NCBI RefSeq assembly: GCF_030272615.1
Contig: NC_081409.1
Coordinates: 531,628,291-531,692,290, forward strand
Direction of reading: 5' to 3'
Length of the DNA stretch: 64,000 nt
From: Cryptomeria japonica
Lineage: Eukaryota > Streptophyta > Pinopsida > Cupressales > Cupressaceae
Positions 59,777 to 64,000 of this stretch are shown here, one piece after another. Both the position numbers and the translations under genes were made by a program. How positions within the stretch are numbered: position 1 is the first letter of the stretch; each line of letters begins with the position of its first letter. Below the pieces are notes generated by a model, which saw only the letters and a list, made by a program, of their open reading frames with translations, was not told the DNA's origin and did not search any database.

Positions 59777-60913
59777 ATGGAAAACTTGATGAAGCAACTA
59801 GAAGCAGCTTTCTCAGACTATGATGCAAAAAAAATAAAAAATATCAAACTTGAAGATGATCTAAAGGCTGCTCAGGATATTATTCAAGCACTTCAAGAAA
59901 ATCTCACCATTTCAAGAAACGAGAGAAGAGAACTTTTTGAAAAGATGCAAAATGAGAATGATGAAAGGGAAAATCTTAGTGATATGATGAATAAGCTGAA
60001 ACAAGAAAACATGACAACAAATAATGAGATGTAGGATATGACTATGAGATTTTGTAAAGAAATTGAAGATAGAAAGAAGAATGAAGAAGATTTGACTAGA
60101 AGACTAAGTGATGCTGGAAATGAGAATACTAGACTTAGCTATGAAAATGATATGTTGAAGACAGATCTGATGCATGCACATAATGACTCAAATGAACTCA
60201 TGAGACAAAAAGGTATCTTAGAAAGAGAACTGGATACTGCAAATCAACACAAAGAAAAATTCAAGAAAAGCTCAGAAGAACTTGGTGACTTGTTGAAGAA
60301 TCAGAAACCTAATGGTGACACTTGTGGACTTGGCTTTGAAATTGGTGAAAGCTCCGGTATTGCAAACACACAAGATCATGGCAAACCGGTAAGACAACCT
60401 ATTGCTTATAAATTCAATGGAAAATGCTTTAACTGTAATAAGTATGGTCATAGAGAAAATGAATGTAGATCTAGAAATTATCAGAATATCAACACACCCA
60501 CCGATCAATGTTCAAAATGCAACAAAGTTGGTCACAACTCTGAAAATTACAAAATGAATGTGAGATGTTATGTTTGTGAAAGATTTGGACACTTATCTAA
60601 TCAATGCAGAACACAAAACGACATAGGTTATGGGAAAGCTATTTAGAAAAATAATGTGACTTGTTATGCATGTAATAAAATTGGACATATTGCTAAATTT
60701 TGTAGAAGCAAGTCCTCACCAGTAAATAACAAAGGTCCTAGTTTGAAAGGAAAAGAAAAATTTGAAGAAGTAAAGCAGAAATTCTCAAAACAGTGGATCA
60801 AGAAATCAGAACTGAATGTTGATAGGAACACTCCTTCATTGATAGAACAGAGTAATACTCCACCGACAGAAGAAAGTAACATTCCACTGGCAGGAGACTC
60901 TTCATCTAATTGA
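59777..60913 (+). pseudogene. B3 ORF1: coiled-coil protein with four zinc knuckles
   Basis: One frame runs from ATG 59777 to TGA 60911-60913 (378 codons) with only two internal stops, TAG 60032 and TAG 60644. At these sites B2 has CAA and CAG, so both stops are glutamine losses. The coiled coil spans residues ~1-165, then FKKSSEELGDLLKNQKP. The knuckles are CFNCNKYGHRENEC, CSKCNKVGHNSENY (last Cys replaced by Tyr), CYVCERFGHLSNQC and CYACNKIGHIAKFC. This is the best-preserved copy of the family ORF1. The third knuckle keeps the His that B2 lost. The likely role is RNA binding for particle assembly. Confidence 0.82.
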
Positions 60914-61125
60914 AGAAAATTCCCTTGAGGTTTTGGCAAACAAATGTGAAACATGCTATTATTCCCTCGGTTGATGGTAAGAAGTTGAAATTACTTTTAT
61001 ATTAGCAGATAAAGTTAAGTGATTACTTAACCGACAAGCATTAAATGTGGTGGTTGGCAAAATTAACATTATAAATCAGTGTTTTTGGCTCCATTCTACT
61101 TCACCGAGCATTCAAACATTTGAAG

Positions 61126-62699
61126 AGAGTGAAAATTCTAAGCAAAGACTTGAAGCAAGAAGGCAAGCGGTTGTAGAGCTTGACAAGAAAATAAAAATTG
61201 AGAAACTACTTGATGTTTATCTTGTTAACTCACCAAAGGAAATCGATGATTTGATATCTGAAGCTAACCGGTCAGTATTATCAACTGCACACCGACATAT
61301 AGGACTAATGGTTGGTAGAGTGAACGAGGTTGCAGAGGAAACTGCAAATGGATGGGATATATTCCTTGTAGAGAAAGAAAAACAAGAAGAGTATAGAAAT
61401 CCTAAACCTATCAAAGTGTATTAGAAAGACAAGGATAAGGGTAAAGGAAAGGTTGGTGGACCTTCGAGAATTAAAATAACAGATAATCTTCCCCCACCAT
61501 CTCAAGATACTCCATCGGTAGTAACTACTGAAGATCAACTGACAAATGAGAGTATGGATGTACCATAAGAGGACACAAATCCAAATTCTGAGGTATTATA
61601 CACAGTAGACATTGATACTCAGAAAGTTAACATTGTGGTAGATAAGGACACAACTGGTAAGACAGATGTGGCTAGTGAGCCACCGATAACTGATAACACA
61701 AAAGGTAAATCAACAGTATGTAACACAGAACAACAAGCAGAGAAAAAGGCTCCATCACAACAATAGGTTCACACATAGTCAGTACCACTGGCATTAACTA
61801 AGCAAGACAAACCTTTGCTTATAGAAATGGAAACACAAACTGACCTACCAGAGGTCACCACAAGCAAGGATATTGCTCCCACCGGCAGAATTCAGAGTGT
61901 TGGCACTTCAACTGGAGGATTCAAATCAACTAATGTAATAGAAGTTCTTTTGGACTCCATAAAGAAAATAACAGATTGTAGCTCACAAGCATATAAGGCT
62001 ATAGATGACACAATTCTAATTTTGAAGATAATAGCTCCAAAATGTAATGTAGACAATAAAGATTCTTTGAGTCAACTTGACACTTTGTATAAGTATATTA
62101 CTAACAACACTGTGACAATTGAACAAATAAAAGATGAAGCATTCAAGGAGAGGTTAGAAAAAGAAAAACACAAATTCTTTGAGGAACAATTAAAGAAGTG
62201 TACAAGGCAGTTTGACACACTTCTACCAGAATTATGTAGCACATTAAAGGAATTCAAAACTTTATACAGAGATACTTGCAAGACTAACTTTTTGACAGTT
62301 GACATAGACAAAAAGATTAGCAAGATATAGGAGGAAATAAATCAACTAGCTGACAATTTTATTAATTCATCTGATTCATTATCAATTTTTGAGCAGAAGA
62401 TAACAGGTTTTGAGGAAGAACTATTAAAGATGGAAAGAGAAAAGGAAAGAATAAAAGGTAAGGCTAATGATCTTAAATGGAGACTAAGTCCACAACTAGA
62501 CCACCTCGCTACTCTAAGGAAAGAGATATCAGATGCTTTGGTTCAAGGACATAAAACACCGACAGAGCAAATGCAACACCTCACTGGTACAATTTAGAGG
62601 ATGGAGGCAACAATAAAAGATAGCAAAAAGTTTCTTGGAAGCCTAAATTTAATTTTGGTGGATCTTTTTCAGATTGTAACCAACCGGTTACAAGGGTGA
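61126..62699 (+). pseudogene. B3 ORF2 remnant (C-terminal half of the unknown protein)
   Basis: The frame enters from a deletion junction near 61125-61150, where sequence equivalent to B2 ~20210 jumps to B2 ~21975. It runs to TGA 62697-62699 in one frame, with stops TAG 61422 and TAA 61566 and further TAGs near 61765, 61777, 62327 and 62596. At 61422 B2 has CAG, and at the 62327 site B2 has CAA. The content matches B2: EARRQAVVELDKKIKIEKLL, a Lys/Pro/Thr-rich linker, METQTDLPEVTTS, then a helical C-terminal region. The segments with WLDAIHKITKE and PRTIWV are gone. Function unknown. Confidence 0.75.
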
Positions 62700-62893
62700 A
62701 GTAGGAAACCACACTCTATTGACACTTTGACAACCTTTGTCATTGAGGCCAAAGGGGGAGTAGTGGTATGAGAAAAATCCAATAACTTAGGGATCATTTT
62801 CTCAGGAGGAGCACACATTTTTGGTAACAATTTTTGGACTTCAATTTTTGGATACACTTCTGAATTTTTCTCATGAGTGTTGCCATCAATGCC

Positions 62894-62904
62894 AAAGGGG
62901 GAGA
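62894..62904 (+). other. Polypurine tract of B3
   Basis: AAAGGGGGAGA, directly before the 3' LTR at 62906. Confidence 0.92.
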
Positions 62905-62905
62905 T

Positions 62906-63716
62906 TGTTGGCAAATGCACACTCCAATGAGACATTGTAGGTGATTAAAGGTTTTGTCATTGATGGCAACCTTACAACCCTATGACACTGACAAGGGAAT
63001 CCACTGACACCAGCAAAGTCAGATTCTACACCGGCACACAGACCACGGGTACCGGCAGTGAAAGGAAGCATACCGACACAAAAGCCGACAAGAATTTTGA
63101 TTGTAATTTATTTTGTTTATCATTGTAAAATAATTGTAAGCTGACTTGGCAAATTATAAAATGACTCATATATATAAGAGATCATTGTAGAACAATTAGG
63201 TATGCATGGAGGAATGTAATTAGGTGAAATAAGCCAGACCTATTATGCGAATTATAGGTTAAGGGTTTATGAATGAAGAAGAGCTATAAACCGGTACTGG
63301 GTCTGGCATAGTAGATGCTATTTTGAAGCAGTACAAGACATTGGATTTATATAATCCATTTTGTAAGTCAGTGAGACTTCCCATTTTGTAATTGAGCAAT
63401 GAGCTCTAGGCACTTGGCCTTCCTGCATGTGCAGGCCCCTCTTGTAGCAGTAATATTCTCTTATTGGCCAGTAAGTGAATATTGTGGGTCACAAATCCCA
63501 TCGAGGTTTTTCCCACACTGGGTTTCCTCGTTAAACTATTGTGTTATGGTGTGTTTTTTATGTGGTTGCTTTTATCTCTGTTTATTGCATTACTTTCTGT
63601 TTACCAGTATACAGTATTAATATTCTCTACATGTTTTAAATCAAGAAAATCTATAAACCAGTCAGATACTGATTCACCCCCCCCCCCCCTCCTCAGTATA
63701 TGTGGGAATTCTAACA
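62906..63716 (+). repeat. 3' LTR of B3
   Basis: This 811-bp copy starts TGTTGGCA and ends TCTAACA. Its C-run near the end is longer than in the 5' LTR (about 13 versus 9 C), a small post-insertion change. Confidence 0.93.
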
Positions 63717-63721
63717 CATAT

Positions 63722-64000
63722 AAATCAAATCAACACAATTTACATGAGCATGATGCAATCATCAAAGGAATACATAATACAATAGTTATTTTCAAAACCC
63801 ATCAAATTGCATAGCCAGATTCAATGCACACATGCAAGACAAGATTCCTAATATGCTCATAAAACAAATATTGTAGCTAATTTATCCATTCCTTTGAATC
63901 ACCCAATGATCAAGAATTCCAACCACATAAGTTGTTTGAATATTTAAGCATAAAAAAAAGATACCAAAACATGAATAAACTTCATCGACATTCGACAAAA
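63722..64000. other. Unassigned AT-rich DNA at the window end
   Basis: No feature recognised. It was contiguous with sequence left of 58895 before B3 inserted. Confidence 0.5.

Larger units (their letters stand above)
58900..63716 (+). mobile_element. Element B3: family B LTR retrotransposon with internal deletion
   Basis: The 4817-bp unit has LTRs of 806 and 811 bp, the perfect target duplication CATAT (58895-58899 and 63717-63721), a TGGTATCAGAGC primer site and an AAAGGGGGAGA polypurine tract. It is collinear with B2 except for a loss of about 1758 bp, matching the difference in total length. ORF1 is largely preserved. ORF2 has lost its N-terminal half. Confidence 0.94.

Overview
This window looks like intergenic DNA from a large-genome seed plant. 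It has several LTR-retrotransposon families with 5-bp target-site duplications (TSDs), initiator-Met-tRNA primer sites, a short CCCTAAA telomere-type run, and no recognisable host gene. The Tat-like and SIRE-like elements and long (ACAT)n arrays would suit a gymnosperm, but nothing here proves the taxon. Every sizeable non-microsatellite reading frame belongs to a mobile element, and nearly all are decayed.

Layout. (1) 1-16841: element A, a huge minus-strand Tat-like gypsy element, cut by the window start. It has a 5' LTR, a Gag fragment and a 3' LTR, but I see no pol. It also carries a ~1030-codon reading frame on the opposite strand. Its 3' LTR is split by a solo LTR (B1) with TSD CATGT. 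(2) 17983-24557: element B2, complete, TSD GAATG. It has SIRE/copia-type PBS and PPT and two ORFs: a coiled-coil protein with four zinc knuckles, and an unrecognised ~1090-aa protein. (3) 26360-58470: what appears to be one ancestral (ACAT/ATGT)n array, now split by at least four insertions. These are a D-type solo LTR, element C1 (itself split by gypsy-like element D), a minus-strand C solo LTR (TSD TGTAT), and a 10.7-kb DNA transposon E. (4) 58900-63716: element B3 (TSD CATAT), a sister of B2 with a 1.76-kb internal deletion.

Element E (44929-55672) is the most unusual object. It has imperfect terminal inverted repeats abutting the microsatellite on both sides and GC-rich subterminal palindromes. 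Two genes converge tail to tail. One encodes a broken DDE-like transposase with an intron. The other is built from a regularly spaced series of small phase-0 exons (69-81 nt, about 170-nt period), some of whose introns resemble one another.

B and C share a homologous second ORF of unknown function and lack pol, so they probably depend on enzymes from autonomous relatives. In-frame stops across all elements are strongly biased to TAG, which fits CAG->TAG decay under plant CHG methylation. All coordinates come from reading by eye. LTR ages, superfamily assignment and taxon need computation.
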